A DNA stretch of 64,000 bases from Nesterenkonia sp. PF2B19. GTDB taxonomy: Bacteria > Actinomycetota > Actinomycetes > Actinomycetales > Micrococcaceae. The notes beneath the pieces are model-generated. The model was not told where the DNA came from. It made no database searches and was given only the letters and a program-made list of their open reading frames with translations. Positions 34,494 through 43,618 of the stretch are shown piece by piece. Each line of letters starts with the position of its first letter. Positions within the stretch are counted from its first letter, which is position 1. The position numbers were made by a program, and so were the translations under genes. The DNA lies in assembly GCF_001758425.2 (NCBI RefSeq), contig NZ_MDSS02000002.1:1-64000 (forward strand), written 5' to 3'.

Positions 34494-34958
34494 TCAGCTG
34501 CGCCGAGGGCGGCCCAGCTCTTCGGTGTCGAGCAGAAGCGTGACGGGCCCGTCATTGACGATCTCCAGATCCATGTGCGCCCCGAAGACCCCGGTGTGGA
34601 CCATGGCGCCGAGCTCGCGCAGATGGTGGACGTAGCGCTCGTAGAGGGGCTCTCCCACTGCCGCCGGAGCGGCGCTGCTCCAGGAGGGACGTCTCCCCCT
34701 CCGTGCGTCGCCGTAGAGGGTGAACTGGCTGACGGCGAGCACGGGCGCCTGCGCCTGTTCGGCGGAGCGCTCCTGATCCAGCAGGCGCAGCCGCCACGTC
34801 TTCTCCGCGAGCAGGCGGGCCTGGTGATCGGTGTCGTCGTGGGTGACACCGAGCAGGACCACCAGGCCCTCGCCATCGAAGCCGGCCACATGCTCACCCC
34901 CATCGACGTCTCGGGCACGGACCTGGGCACGGGAGACTCGCTGGATCACGGCACGCAT
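34494..34958 (-). CDS. dtd: D-aminoacyl-tRNA deacylase
   Basis: Removes D-amino acids from mischarged tRNA. 154 aa. N-terminal [13 protein letters not shown], the catalytic [17 protein letters not shown] near residues 80-96 (SQxT signature) and the GlyCisPro loop near the C-terminus, [12 protein letters not shown]. An earlier in-frame ATG (34967) would add [11 protein letters not shown] is the family start. Convergent with aspS and divergent from rarA. Confidence 0.92.
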   Translation of the reverse strand: MRAVIQRVSRAQVRARDVDGGEHVAGFDGEGLVVLLGVTHDDTDHQARLLAEKTWRLRLLDQERSAEQAQAPVLAVSQFTLYGDARRGRRPSWSSAAPAAVGEPLYERYVHHLRELGAMVHTGVFGAHMDLEIVNDGPVTLLLDTEELGRPRRS

Positions 34959-35059
34959 GGGCACCATTCTGGCATCCGCGCCGCACCGCCGTGCCACCCG
35001 GTCGGCGACGCCGACGATCTGCCTCGCGGTCGGTGTCCCTGCGCGGGGCGTCCCAGCGG

Positions 35060-35065
35060 TAGAGT
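35060..35065 (+). promoter_or_regulatory. Candidate -10 box (TAGAGT) of rarA
   Basis: TAGAGT about 39 bases upstream of the rarA GTG; the mRNA would carry the GAGGAG ribosome site. Confidence 0.4.
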
Positions 35066-35103
35066 GGAGCCGACCGACTCGAACATGTCTACGAGGAGCT
35101 CCG

Positions 35104-36579
35104 GTGACCGACCCCCTGACCGGCGATCTGTTCTCCGCCGCCGCCCACCAGGAGGGGGGCGGACGACGTCGACATGTGCCCCTGGCCGTCCGCCTGCGGC
35201 CCCGCCACCTGGACGAGATCGTCGGACAGCAGCACCTGCTGGAGCAGGGCTCCCCGCTCCGGGTGCTGGCGGAGGGCTCACGAGGCCCCGCCGGCGCCTC
35301 GTCGGTGATCCTCTACGGCCCGCCGGGCACCGGCAAGACCACGCTGGCCCACGTGATCGCACGCGGAGAGTCCCGCACCTTCGTGGAGCTCTCGGCCATC
35401 CGAGCCGGCGTGAAGGACGTCCGCCGCGTCATGGATCAGGCCCTCGAGGACCGGGACCTGCGCGGCAAGACGACGGTGCTCTTCCTCGATGAGATCCACC
35501 GGTTCAACAAGGCCCAGCAGGATGCGCTGCTCCCCGGGGTGGAGAACGGCTGGGTGATCCTCGTGGCCGCCACCACCGAGAACCCGTCCTTCTCCGTGGT
35601 CTCTCCGCTCCTCTCCCGGTCCCTGCTGCTGACCCTGCGCCCGCTGACCGACGATGACCTCTCCGGACTCATCGACCGCGCCCTGTCCGAGGAGCGCGGT
35701 CTGGACGGCGCCTTCGCCCTGGACCCGGAGGCGCGCGGGCACATCCTGCGCATGGCCGGCGGTGACGCTCGGCGGGTGCTCACCACTCTCGAGGCGGCCG
35801 CTGCGGTGGCCGCGGGACGGACTGATCGCTACGCGCCGGGCGGACCGGCGGACGGGGGCTCGCCCGACGCGGAGGCCGCGGACGCCGACCCGCAGGGGGA
35901 CGTCTCGCACCCGACGGAGGACGATCCGGAGGGTGCCGACGTCGTCACGATCACCTCCGAGGACGCCGAGCAGGCGATGGACCATGCCGTCCAGCGGTAC
36001 GACCGGGACGGGGATCAGCACTATGACATCGTCTCCGCGTTCATCAAGTCCCTCCGCGGCTCCGACCCCGACGCGGCGCTGCACTACCTGGCACGCATGG
36101 TGGTCGCCGGTGAGGATCCCCGATTCATCGCCCGCCGTCTGGTGATCGCCGCCGGTGAGGAGGTCGGGATGGCCGATCCCAGCGCTCTGCAGACCGCCGT
36201 CGCGGCCGCCCAGGCCGTCCAGCTGATCGGCATGCCCGAGGCCCGAATCCTCCTGGCGGAGGCCACAGTGCACATCGCGACCGCGCCCAAGTCCAACGCC
36301 TCCTACCGCGCCCTCGACGCCGCCATAGCCGACGTCCGCGCCGGCAAGGGCGGCCCGGTCCCGCTCCATCTGCGGGATGCGCACTACGCCGGAGCCCACC
36401 GACTGGGCCACGGCCGCAGCTACGTCTACGCCCACGACGAACCCCATCATGTGGCCGCCCAGCAGTATCCTCCCGACGACCTCGTCGGAGTGGACTACTA
36501 CCGCCCCACCGGGAACGGACAGGAGCGGACCGTCGCCGATCGGCTCGAACGGCTGCGTGCCATCACCCGACGAGGCTGA
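35104..36579 (+). CDS. rarA: Replication-associated AAA+ recombination protein RarA (MgsA)
   Basis: 491 aa from the GTG at 35104 with GAGGAG at good spacing. AAA+ ATPase: Walker [16 protein letters not shown] near residues 73-87, Walker [21 protein letters not shown] near residues 127-146 and sensor 1 in AATTENPSF. The C-terminal half has the RarA/MgsA tetramer domain ([33 protein letters not shown]). Acts at stalled forks. An Asp/Glu-rich stretch near residues 250-280 is an actinobacterial linker. Convergent with qcrB across a terminator. Confidence 0.94.
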   Translation: MTDPLTGDLFSAAAHQEGGGRRRHVPLAVRLRPRHLDEIVGQQHLLEQGSPLRVLAEGSRGPAGASSVILYGPPGTGKTTLAHVIARGESRTFVELSAIRAGVKDVRRVMDQALEDRDLRGKTTVLFLDEIHRFNKAQQDALLPGVENGWVILVAATTENPSFSVVSPLLSRSLLLTLRPLTDDDLSGLIDRALSEERGLDGAFALDPEARGHILRMAGGDARRVLTTLEAAAAVAAGRTDRYAPGGPADGGSPDAEAADADPQGDVSHPTEDDPEGADVVTITSEDAEQAMDHAVQRYDRDGDQHYDIVSAFIKSLRGSDPDAALHYLARMVVAGEDPRFIARRLVIAAGEEVGMADPSALQTAVAAAQAVQLIGMPEARILLAEATVHIATAPKSNASYRALDAAIADVRAGKGGPVPLHLRDAHYAGAHRLGHGRSYVYAHDEPHHVAAQQYPPDDLVGVDYYRPTGNGQERTVADRLERLRAITRRG

Positions 36580-36658
36580 GCATCCGTCACCGGCGAACCC
36601 GGCCTGAACGAGCGACCACCACGCTCCCCCGGACGACCGCCGCAACGCCCCCACAGAC

Positions 36659-36702
36659 GACGGCGGGGCCGCACCCTCCGAGGAGAGTGCGGCCCCGCCG
36701 TC
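36659..36702. terminator. Bidirectional terminator between rarA and qcrB
   Basis: Perfect 16-base arms gacggcggggccgcac and gtgcggccccgccgtc with a 12-base loop, between convergent rarA and qcrB. Confidence 0.88.
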
Positions 36703-36758
36703 GACAGCTCCGCCAGCCCGAGCTGCGGTCGATCGGTCCCTTCGGACTCAGCTGCGGC

Positions 36759-38483
36759 TCAGTGGCTGGCCTCGATCGACCGACGATCCGTCGCCTCGAG
36801 GCCGCCCTCGTGACCGTCGCCGTGGTGGTCGTGTTCCAGCGCCTCGAGGTACTCCTCGCGGCTGACCGGCTCGACGCGGTCCTGGTAGAACCACTGGTTG
36901 AGCCTGGCCCGGAGCTTCTCCGTGCGCGTGATCTTGCCCTTCGCGTTCGGCTGCGGGCCGGACGGGGCCGGCGACTCGAAGGCGACCAGCGTGTACAGCT
37001 CGTAGTCCGAAGGCCGGGTGTGCTTCTCGCGGAACTCGCCGTGCGGCAGCATCTCGATGACGCCGGCCTCGTGACCGTGCAGGACCGTCTCACGGTCCTT
37101 GCGCTGCAGCGAGAGGCAGATGCGCTTGGTGAGCACGAACGCGATCACCGGGCCGACGAAGATGAGCACCCGCGACCAGTAGGTGATGTCGTTCAGCGAG
37201 AGCATGAAGTGCGTCGCAATGAGGTCGTTGGACCCCATGCCCCACATGATGCAGTAGAACGTGACGCTCGCGGCGCCGATCGCAGTGCGCGTCGGGGCGT
37301 TCCGCGGACGGTCCAGGATGTGGTGCTCCTTCTTGTCCCCGGTGATCCAGGCCTCGATCCAGGGCCAGATGAACATGACCAGGAACATCACCGCGATGGG
37401 GATCATCGGGATGAGCACCGGCGTGGCCACCGAGTTGCCTCCCCACGGAGTCGGGATGACGAACTCGAGCGGGATCTCGCCGACGAAGCCGGGCATGAGA
37501 CGCAGGACGCCCTCGAACGGACCGATGTACCAGTCCGGCTGAGCACCGGCCTGCACCGGAGACGGGTCGTACGGACCGTAGTTCCACAGCGCATTGATCT
37601 GGAACGTCCCGGAGATCACGGCCAGGATGCCGAAGACGATGAAGAAGAAGCCGCCGGCCTTGGCCGCGTACACCGGGCCCACCGGGTAGCCGACCACATT
37701 TCGCTCAGTACGGCCCGGGCCGGGGTACTGGGTGTGCTTGTGGGTGACCACCATGAACAGGTGCACGGCGATCAGCACCAGGATCAGGGCCGGGATGACC
37801 ATGATGTGCAGCACGTACAGGCGCGGGATCACCTCGCCGCCGGGGAACTCCCCGCCGAAGAGGAAGAACGACATGTACGTGCCGACCACCGGGATGGCCT
37901 TCATCATGCCGTCGATGATCCGCAGGCCGTTGCCGGAGAGGACCTCGTCCGGCAGCGAGTAGCCGGTGAAGCCGGCGGCCAGGCCCATGATCAGCAGGGC
38001 GCAGCCGACCACCCAGTTCAGCTCTCGGGGCTTGCGGAAGGCACCGGTGAAGAACACGCGCAGCATGTGGATGGACATCGCCATCACGAAGAGCAGGGCG
38101 GCCCAGTGGTGCAGCTGGCGCATGAAGAGCCCGCCGCGCACGTCGAAGGACAGCTCCAGAGCCGTGGCGTAGGCCGTGGACATCTCCAGGCCCTGCAGCG
38201 GCGCGTAGGAGCCGTCATAGCGGGTGGAGGCCATCGACGGGTCGAACCAGAAGGTCAGGAACGTCCCGGAGAGGATCAGGATGACGAAGCTGTACAGCGC
38301 CACCTCGCCGAACATGAAGGTCCAGTGGTCGGGGAAGATCTTCCGCCCGAACTCCCGGACGATGCCAGTGCCCCCGACCCGCTGGTCCACATAGTTGGTG
38401 ATGCGGCCGGTGCGGGTCGCCGGCTGGTACTGCTCTGCCTCGAGGTACTGGGCCTCGGTGTATTTCTCAGTGGTGGCGCTCAT
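36759..38483 (-). CDS. qcrB: Cytochrome bc1 complex cytochrome b subunit
   Basis: 574 aa integral membrane protein with two b-type hemes. Multi-helix core with LHHWAALLFVMAMSIHMLRV and GCALLIMGLAAGFTGYSLPD (heme helices), the quinol site motif TPWG near residue 350, and an actinobacterial C-terminal extension of more than 100 residues. Part of the menaquinol:cytochrome c reductase that forms a supercomplex with the aa3 oxidase. Its start overlaps the qcrA stop by four bases; operon order ctaE-qcrC-qcrA-qcrB. Confidence 0.96.
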   Translation of the reverse strand: MSATTEKYTEAQYLEAEQYQPATRTGRITNYVDQRVGGTGIVREFGRKIFPDHWTFMFGEVALYSFVILILSGTFLTFWFDPSMASTRYDGSYAPLQGLEMSTAYATALELSFDVRGGLFMRQLHHWAALLFVMAMSIHMLRVFFTGAFRKPRELNWVVGCALLIMGLAAGFTGYSLPDEVLSGNGLRIIDGMMKAIPVVGTYMSFFLFGGEFPGGEVIPRLYVLHIMVIPALILVLIAVHLFMVVTHKHTQYPGPGRTERNVVGYPVGPVYAAKAGGFFFIVFGILAVISGTFQINALWNYGPYDPSPVQAGAQPDWYIGPFEGVLRLMPGFVGEIPLEFVIPTPWGGNSVATPVLIPMIPIAVMFLVMFIWPWIEAWITGDKKEHHILDRPRNAPTRTAIGAASVTFYCIMWGMGSNDLIATHFMLSLNDITYWSRVLIFVGPVIAFVLTKRICLSLQRKDRETVLHGHEAGVIEMLPHGEFREKHTRPSDYELYTLVAFESPAPSGPQPNAKGKITRTEKLRARLNQWFYQDRVEPVSREEYLEALEHDHHGDGHEGGLEATDRRSIEASH

Positions 38484-39562
38484 GCGTTGTAATCACCCTC
38501 GGGGTCGGTGGAGCCACGCTCCCAGTAGGTCGGGCCGACAGGCTCGGTGAAGTCGCTGCGGGCGACGAGGAAGCCCTCGTCGTCGACGGTGATCGGCAGC
38601 TGCGGCAGCGGGCGGCCTGCAGGTCCGAAGACCACCTTGAACTCCTGCGCCGCGTCGAAGGTCGACTGATGGCAGGGGCAGAGCAGGTGGTGGGTGTGCC
38701 GCTCATACAGCGCCACCGGGCAGCCGACGTGCGTGCAGACCTTCGAGCAGGCGATGATGCCGTCGTAGGTCCAGTCCTCGCGGCCGGGGGTCACCTGCTG
38801 GATGTCGTCAGGGTTCATCCGGACCACCAGCACCACGGCCTTGGCCTTCTCGGAGAGACGGGCCGCGTGGCCGGAGACCTCACGCAGGTTCTCCGGGATC
38901 ACGTGCATCGCCGAGCCGATGGTGATGTCCGCCGCACGGATGGGCGTTCCGGTGGGGTCGCGCACCAGACGCACGCCCTCGTCCCACATGGAGTGGCGCA
39001 TGCGCTCCACTCCGAAGTCCTCGGAGCGATCCAGGTCACGCAGGGTCAGGACGAACGGCAGCGGTGCCAGCACGGCCGCGCCGATCAGCGTGTTGCGGAT
39101 CAGCGGGCGGCGCTTGATCCCAGACTCCTCGAGCACATCATCGATGATCTGCTCGGCCTCCTGCCGCTCGGCCTCCTTGCGCAGCGGCTTGCGGTCCTCC
39201 ACGAGCTCGTGGTCCGGCATGAGCGTCTTGGCCCAGTGGACCACGCCCAGGCCGATGCCGAGCATGGCGAAGCCGACGCCGACGCCGAGCAGCGTGTTCT
39301 GCAGACGCAGCGCCTGCAGGTCCTCGCTGAGCTCCACGGCGAAGTAGCCGATGAAGAAGATCACGGTGCCGATGATCGAGATGAGGAACAGGGTGGCCAC
39401 CTGGCGCTCGGAGCGCTTCTCGGCCTTGGGGTCCTCATCTGCCACCCGCGGGCGGTGCGGCGGCAGACCGGGGTTGTCGATGGCGTACTTGCCCGACTCC
39501 CCGTCACCGGCTTTGATGACGGCCCCCGACTCGGTCGGGTCGCCGTGACCGTGCTCGCCCAT
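38480..39562 (-). CDS. qcrA: Cytochrome bc1 complex Rieske iron-sulfur subunit
   Basis: 360 aa from the ATG at 39562, with AAGGACGAG upstream. Three N-terminal membrane helices as in actinobacterial Rieske proteins: two near residues 58-110 and one near residue 175 ahead of the soluble domain. Cluster ligands CTHVGC near residue 268 and CPCHQS near residue 287. Transfers electrons from menaquinol to the cytochrome c domain of QcrC. Overlaps qcrB by four bases. Confidence 0.96.
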   Translation of the reverse strand: MGEHGHGDPTESGAVIKAGDGESGKYAIDNPGLPPHRPRVADEDPKAEKRSERQVATLFLISIIGTVIFFIGYFAVELSEDLQALRLQNTLLGVGVGFAMLGIGLGVVHWAKTLMPDHELVEDRKPLRKEAERQEAEQIIDDVLEESGIKRRPLIRNTLIGAAVLAPLPFVLTLRDLDRSEDFGVERMRHSMWDEGVRLVRDPTGTPIRAADITIGSAMHVIPENLREVSGHAARLSEKAKAVVLVVRMNPDDIQQVTPGREDWTYDGIIACSKVCTHVGCPVALYERHTHHLLCPCHQSTFDAAQEFKVVFGPAGRPLPQLPITVDDEGFLVARSDFTEPVGPTYWERGSTDPEGDYNA

Positions 39563-39655
39563 ATGGTTCTCGTCCTTTGCTTGAGTGATTGCGTAGTGGG
39601 TGCGTGTGCGGCGTCTGCGGTCCACCGCGACCGGCGGCTCAGGAGGAGCGCGAGG

Positions 39656-40435
39656 TCAGCCAGACCATGGAGCGATGAGCACCGCCAGGCCACCGGTCCA
39701 GATGAACAGACCTTCGGAGACCGGGCCGAGGAAGCCGAGCGAGAAGCCGCCCGGGGTGCCCTGAGAGTCATAGGTCTTCAGGAAGGCGATGATATCGCGC
39801 TTGTCCTCCGGCGGGATGTTCGAGTCCGAGAAGACCGGCATATTCTGAGGGCCGGTGACCATCGCACCGTAGATGTGCCGCGCTTCGACCCCATGAAGGG
39901 ACGGCGCATATTTGCCTTCGGTGAGAGCGCCTCCAGCAGCGGCTGCGTTATGACACATGGCGCAGTTGATCCGGAAGAGCTCACCACCCCGGGCAGGGTC
40001 GCCCTGGTCCACGTCTAGATACTCGTCATCGGGCACGGCCGGCCCTGCCCCGAGGGAGGCCACGTAGGCGGCCAGCTGCATGGTCTGCTCGTCGTTGAAC
40101 TGCCGCGGCTTCTCCTGCGCCTGCGGACCGTGCATCTGCATCGGCATGCGGCCGGTCCCGACCTGGAAGTCGACCGAGGCCGCGCCGACGCCGATCAGGG
40201 ACGGTCCGGCGTCCGTCCCCTCGGCGTTGATGCCGTGGCAGGTGGCGCAGTTGGCCACGAAGAGGCGCTCGCCCTCATCGACATCCGCGGCGGAGTATCC
40301 GTCCGCCTCCTGAGAGGCCTGGGCCTGGTTGATGGTCGTGGCCGCGGCATACAGGCCTCCTGTGATCAGGAGGCCCAGGAGGAGCAGTGCCACGCCTGCG
40401 AAGGGGTGGCGGCGCTTCTGTGAGAGTGCCTTCAC
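39656..40435 (-). CDS. qcrC: Cytochrome bc1 complex diheme cytochrome c subunit, last residues frame-shifted
   Basis: 259 aa as read. N-terminal membrane anchor (about residues 15-33), two class I c-type heme motifs CATCH (63-67) and CAMCH (158-162), and a C-terminal helix FIWTGGLAVLIA. The actinobacterial diheme QcrC wires bc1 directly to the oxidase. A base is missing near 39672: restoring it changes the end to SMVWLTSRSS and moves the stop to 39639 (798 bp, 265 aa), completing the C-terminal membrane helix, as expected for the family. Preceded by ctaE after 105 bp. Confidence 0.93.
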   Translation of the reverse strand: MKALSQKRRHPFAGVALLLLGLLITGGLYAAATTINQAQASQEADGYSAADVDEGERLFVANCATCHGINAEGTDAGPSLIGVGAASVDFQVGTGRMPMQMHGPQAQEKPRQFNDEQTMQLAAYVASLGAGPAVPDDEYLDVDQGDPARGGELFRINCAMCHNAAAAGGALTEGKYAPSLHGVEARHIYGAMVTGPQNMPVFSDSNIPPEDKRDIIAFLKTYDSQGTPGGFSLGFLGPVSEGLFIWTGGLAVLIAPWSG

Positions 40436-40540
40436 GTGCCGGTTCCTAACTTCTCGGTGCGGGCCCGCCTGCGGTGCCTGCGGGCGAAAGTGATGGGTGG
40501 TGGATGGTCGTCGTCCGTCGGGAATGGACGGTCACGCCCG

Positions 40541-41188
40541 TCAGACGAACATCGGCAGGATGTAGACGACGCCGAACAGAGCGATCCACACGACGTCGAC
40601 GAAGTGCCAGTAGTACGAGATCACGACGGCGGCGCTGGCCTCCTTGTGAGTGAACTTCACGCTGAAGTACGCCCGGGCGATCACATACAGGAAGGCGATG
40701 AGCCCGCCGATCACGTGGAGGCCGTGGAAGCCGGTGGTGATGTAGAAGGCGGAGCCGAAGGAGTTGGTCTGGACCGCCACGCCGTGGCTGACCAGCTCGG
40801 CGAACTCGAAGGTCTGGCCGGCGATGAAGATCGTGCCCATGAGGAACGAGAGGATGTACCACTCGACCATGCCCCAGTTCTTGACGTTCATCAGGGAACC
40901 GGTGCGGCGGGGCTGGTGACGCTCGGCGGCGAACACTCCGAACTGCGCCGTCACGGAGCTCGCCACCAGGATCACCGTGATGATCGTGGCCAGGGTGATG
41001 TCGAGTCGCGAGCTGTACTCCGCCCACATCTCGGGCTGCGTCGAGCGCAGGGTGAAGAACATCGCGAACAGGCCGGCGAAGAACATGAGCTCGCTGGTCA
41101 GCCAGACCATGGTGCCCACGGACACCATGTTCGGGCGGTTCGGCAGCGTGCGCGCCGGAGCATTGGGGGCTTGGGTTGCAGACGTCAC
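40541..41188 (-). CDS. ctaE: Cytochrome c oxidase subunit III
   Basis: 215 aa, five membrane helices (actinobacterial short form). Diagnostic LTSELMFFAGLFAMFFTLRS near residues 31-50, FHGLHVIGGLIAFLYV near residue 155 and ISYYWHFVDVVWIALFGVVY near residue 190. Core subunit of the aa3 oxidase. GTG at 41188 has only a weak ribosome site (GTCCTC) but gives the standard N-terminus; a longer frame upstream is antisense to trpD. First gene of ctaE-qcrCAB. Confidence 0.95.
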   Translation of the reverse strand: MTSATQAPNAPARTLPNRPNMVSVGTMVWLTSELMFFAGLFAMFFTLRSTQPEMWAEYSSRLDITLATIITVILVASSVTAQFGVFAAERHQPRRTGSLMNVKNWGMVEWYILSFLMGTIFIAGQTFEFAELVSHGVAVQTNSFGSAFYITTGFHGLHVIGGLIAFLYVIARAYFSVKFTHKEASAAVVISYYWHFVDVVWIALFGVVYILPMFV

Positions 41189-41329
41189 GAGGACATTATT
41201 GCCTGAATCGACGCCCGTTCGCCATCGACGAAGGGTGCGTGGCGCGTCCCCCAGTTCCTTGTCAGACCGGCGATCCCCGTCATTCCCAGGAAGTACCAAG
41301 GTCGGGGCCCGCGAGAATGTGTCAGAAAT

Positions 41330-41346
41330 TTCTACGAAATGTAGAG
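41330..41346. promoter_or_regulatory. Dyad C: TTCTAC-N5-GTAGAG in the ctaE-trpD divergent gap
   Basis: CTAC, five bases, GTAG with five-base matching arms (TCTAC/GTAGA). It lies 142 bases upstream of ctaE and 24 bases before the trpD -10 box, in an AT-rich patch. The same spacing occurs twice upstream of ctaC. Confidence 0.5.
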
Positions 41347-41369
41347 AAACGGCGTGTCGTGGGCCGGGA

Positions 41370-41375
41370 TATCCT
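41370..41375 (+). promoter_or_regulatory. Candidate -10 box (TATCCT) for leaderless trpD
   Basis: TATCCT six bases upstream of the trpD GTG, no ribosome site. Confidence 0.5.
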
Positions 41376-41381
41376 GGTCCG

Positions 41382-42434
41382 GTGACTGAGACCTCCCCCG
41401 CCTCACAGACCACCTGGCCGCATCTGTTGGACGCCCTGCTGGGCGGCGAGGACCTCACCGCGGAGACCTCCGCCTGGGCCATGGAGCGCCTCATGGGAGG
41501 CGAGCTGACCGACGCCGAGATCGCCGGCTTCCTGATCGCGCTGCGGGCGAAGGGCGAGACCGCAGAGGAGCTCGTCGGGCTCTCGTCGACCATGATGGCC
41601 AAGGCCGTGGAGATCTCCATCCCCGGCCCCACCCTCGACATCGTGGGCACCGGAGGCGACCGTCTGGGCACGGTGAACATCTCCACCATGTCCTCCCTGG
41701 TGGCCGTCGGGGCAGGCGCCCGGGTGGTCAAGCACGGCAACCGCGGCGCCTCGACGACGGCCGGAGCGGCCGATGTCATCGAGGCTCTCGGGGTGGACCT
41801 CGCCATGAGCCCTGAGCGTGTCGCCCAGGCGGCCACCGAGGTCGGCATCACCTTCCTCTTCGCCCAGAGCTTCCACCCGTCGATGCGCTACGTGGCCCCG
41901 GCACGACGCCAGCTCGGTGTGCGCACCATCTTCAACTTCCTCGGCCCGCTGTCGAATCCCGCGCGGGTGGATGCCCAGGCGCTCGGCTGCGCTCACCGCG
42001 GCCTCGCACCGAAGATGGCCCAGGTGCTGGCGGCTCGGGGAACGCGGGGACTCGTGTTCCGCGGACAGGACGGCCGGGACAAGATCACCACCTCCGCGCC
42101 CACGGACGTCTGGGAGGTGCGCGAGGGCATCGTGGAGCACCACGAGATCCGCCCCTCCGACCTCGGAGTGGCGCAGGTGGAGGTGGACGCGCTGCGCGGC
42201 GGCGCCGGCGACGACAACGCGGAAATCGTCCGACGGGTGCTCCGGGGTGACCGGGGCCCCGTGCGGGACGCTGTGCTGATCAACGCCGCCGCCGGACTGA
42301 CCGCGGCCGATGAGAGCTCCGACGGCTCGCTGTTGGACCGCCTGCACGCGAACAGAGAGCGGGCTGCGGCCGCTCTCGACTCCGGCGCCGCAGCTGCGGT
42401 GCTCGAGCGCTGGGTCGAATTCAGCCGCGCCTGA
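41382..42434 (+). CDS. trpD: Anthranilate phosphoribosyltransferase
   Basis: 350 aa. GTGGD loop in DIVGTGGDRLGTVNISTMSS near residues 86-105, KHGNRGASTTAGAADVIEALG near 119-139 (split as KHGNRGAST plus AGAADVIEALG) and the FNFLGPLSNPAR motif near residue 185. Second step of tryptophan synthesis, joining PRPP and anthranilate. It stands alone, without other trp genes nearby, as in many Micrococcales. The GTG start follows TATCCT by six bases, so a leaderless mRNA is likely. Confidence 0.95.
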   Translation: MTETSPASQTTWPHLLDALLGGEDLTAETSAWAMERLMGGELTDAEIAGFLIALRAKGETAEELVGLSSTMMAKAVEISIPGPTLDIVGTGGDRLGTVNISTMSSLVAVGAGARVVKHGNRGASTTAGAADVIEALGVDLAMSPERVAQAATEVGITFLFAQSFHPSMRYVAPARRQLGVRTIFNFLGPLSNPARVDAQALGCAHRGLAPKMAQVLAARGTRGLVFRGQDGRDKITTSAPTDVWEVREGIVEHHEIRPSDLGVAQVEVDALRGGAGDDNAEIVRRVLRGDRGPVRDAVLINAAAGLTAADESSDGSLLDRLHANRERAAAALDSGAAAAVLERWVEFSRA

Positions 42435-42494
42435 GCCGCCCGCCTGATCCCAACAGCTGGACCCGACAGCTGATCCCGCCGACGGGCCAGGCGG

Positions 42495-43091
42495 TCAGTC
42501 CTCGCCCTCGGGCTCCCCATGGCCGAACGGGTCAGGGTCGACACCGGGCATCCAGGTGTTCCCCTCCTGCGTCCAGCCTTCCTTCTTCATCGCCTTCTTC
42601 CAACGACGCGCCCACTTCTGATCGAGACGATTCACGTAGAGATACCCGTCCAGGTGGTCGTACTCATGCTGCATGATGCGGGCGAACCAGCCGGTGGCCT
42701 CGAGCCGTCTGAGCTGACCGTACTCGTCGAGCCCGGTGATCTCCACGTGGTCGCTGCGTTTGAGGGGGAAGCCGTATCCGGGCACCGAGAGGCAGCCCTC
42801 GGTCTCCTCATCGGGGTCGGGCGCGGTCTTCGAGACCCTGCCGATGAGCCGCAGCGTGGGGTTGACGAACGCTCCCCGTGAGGGGGCGTCGCCGGAGTCG
42901 GCGTAGGTATAGGTGAAGATCCGCAGCCCGACGCCGATCTGCGGGGCGGCCAGGCCCACCCCGTGGGCGGCGTCCATGGTCTCGTACATGTCCTGGACCA
43001 GTTGACGCACCGTGTCGTCGACGGCCTCGACCTCTGCGGCTCGGCGATGCAGCACCGGCTCGCCATGGATGGTGATGGGGCGGATGGTCAT
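42495..43091 (-). CDS. def: Peptide deformylase
   Basis: 198 aa. All three motifs: GVGLAAPQIG near residues 44-53, EGCLSVP near residue 98 and QHEYDHLDG near residue 141, with Cys and two His as metal ligands. Removes the N-formyl group from new proteins. The longer C-terminal tail (KKAMKKEGWTQEGNTWMPG) is typical of actinobacterial forms. Here it lies between trpD and ctaF, not next to fmt. Confidence 0.95.
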   Translation of the reverse strand: MTIRPITIHGEPVLHRRAAEVEAVDDTVRQLVQDMYETMDAAHGVGLAAPQIGVGLRIFTYTYADSGDAPSRGAFVNPTLRLIGRVSKTAPDPDEETEGCLSVPGYGFPLKRSDHVEITGLDEYGQLRRLEATGWFARIMQHEYDHLDGYLYVNRLDQKWARRWKKAMKKEGWTQEGNTWMPGVDPDPFGHGEPEGED

Positions 43092-43122
43092 GGAGAGATC
43101 CTAACGGTGGAGGCACGCACGC

Positions 43123-43160
43123 CGACGCCCGCCGGGCCCTGAAGGCGCCGACGGGCGTCG
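43123..43160 (-). terminator. Hairpin downstream of ctaF
   Basis: Nine-base arms cgacgcccg and cgggcgtcg with a 20-base loop in the ctaF-def gap; a second small dyad gggcga/tcgccc follows near 43175. Confidence 0.55.
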
Positions 43161-43216
43161 CTGCGGCATGCGGGGCGACATCGCCCTGGAGGGGCGGTCA
43201 GCCCCGCCTGATCGGG

Positions 43217-43618
43217 TCAGTGCGCGTAGCGCTTCCGGTTGTACTCCAGCACCCAGCCGGTGACGAAGAAGATGGCCGGAATGGCGCCGATGAACACGAC
43301 CCACCAGTCGAAGGCCATGCCGAAGAACACGAAGGCGCAGGAGAAGCCGAGACCCAGCGGCCACCAGCTCCACGGGGCGAACTCGCCGTAGTTGCCAGCC
43401 TGCTGGTGGATCTCACCCTCCGGGTTGTCCCCGTCCATCACTTCAGAGTGCTTGTCCGTCTGGCGCAGGTAGAACCAGAGCATGAACCCGAGGCCCGCGG
43501 TGAGCAGCAGCAGCGGGAAGCCCGCCAGCTCCTCGAAGCCGGTGAGGAAGCCGTAGATGAAGGCCACGACCAGGACGAAGACGCCCAGGAGGCCGAAGAG
43601 TCCGGTGTTCGTCTTCAT
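43217..43618 (-). CDS. ctaF: Cytochrome c oxidase subunit IV (actinobacterial CtaF)
   Basis: 133 aa with four membrane helices (residues about 5-23, 32-50, 83-101, 103-122). The loop GEIHQQAGNYGEFAPWSWWP near residues 68-87 is the family signature. Small accessory subunit of the aa3 oxidase. Its ATG shares one base with the ctaD stop (TGATG), so translation is coupled. Confidence 0.93.
   Translation of the reverse strand: MKTNTGLFGLLGVFVLVVAFIYGFLTGFEELAGFPLLLLTAGLGFMLWFYLRQTDKHSEVMDGDNPEGEIHQQAGNYGEFAPWSWWPLGLGFSCAFVFFGMAFDWWVVFIGAIPAIFFVTGWVLEYNRKRYAH

Noticed and set aside
42440-42494. Inverted repeat ccgcctg/caggcgg between trpD and def
   Set aside because: Seven-base arms with a 41-base loop are too weak to call a terminator.
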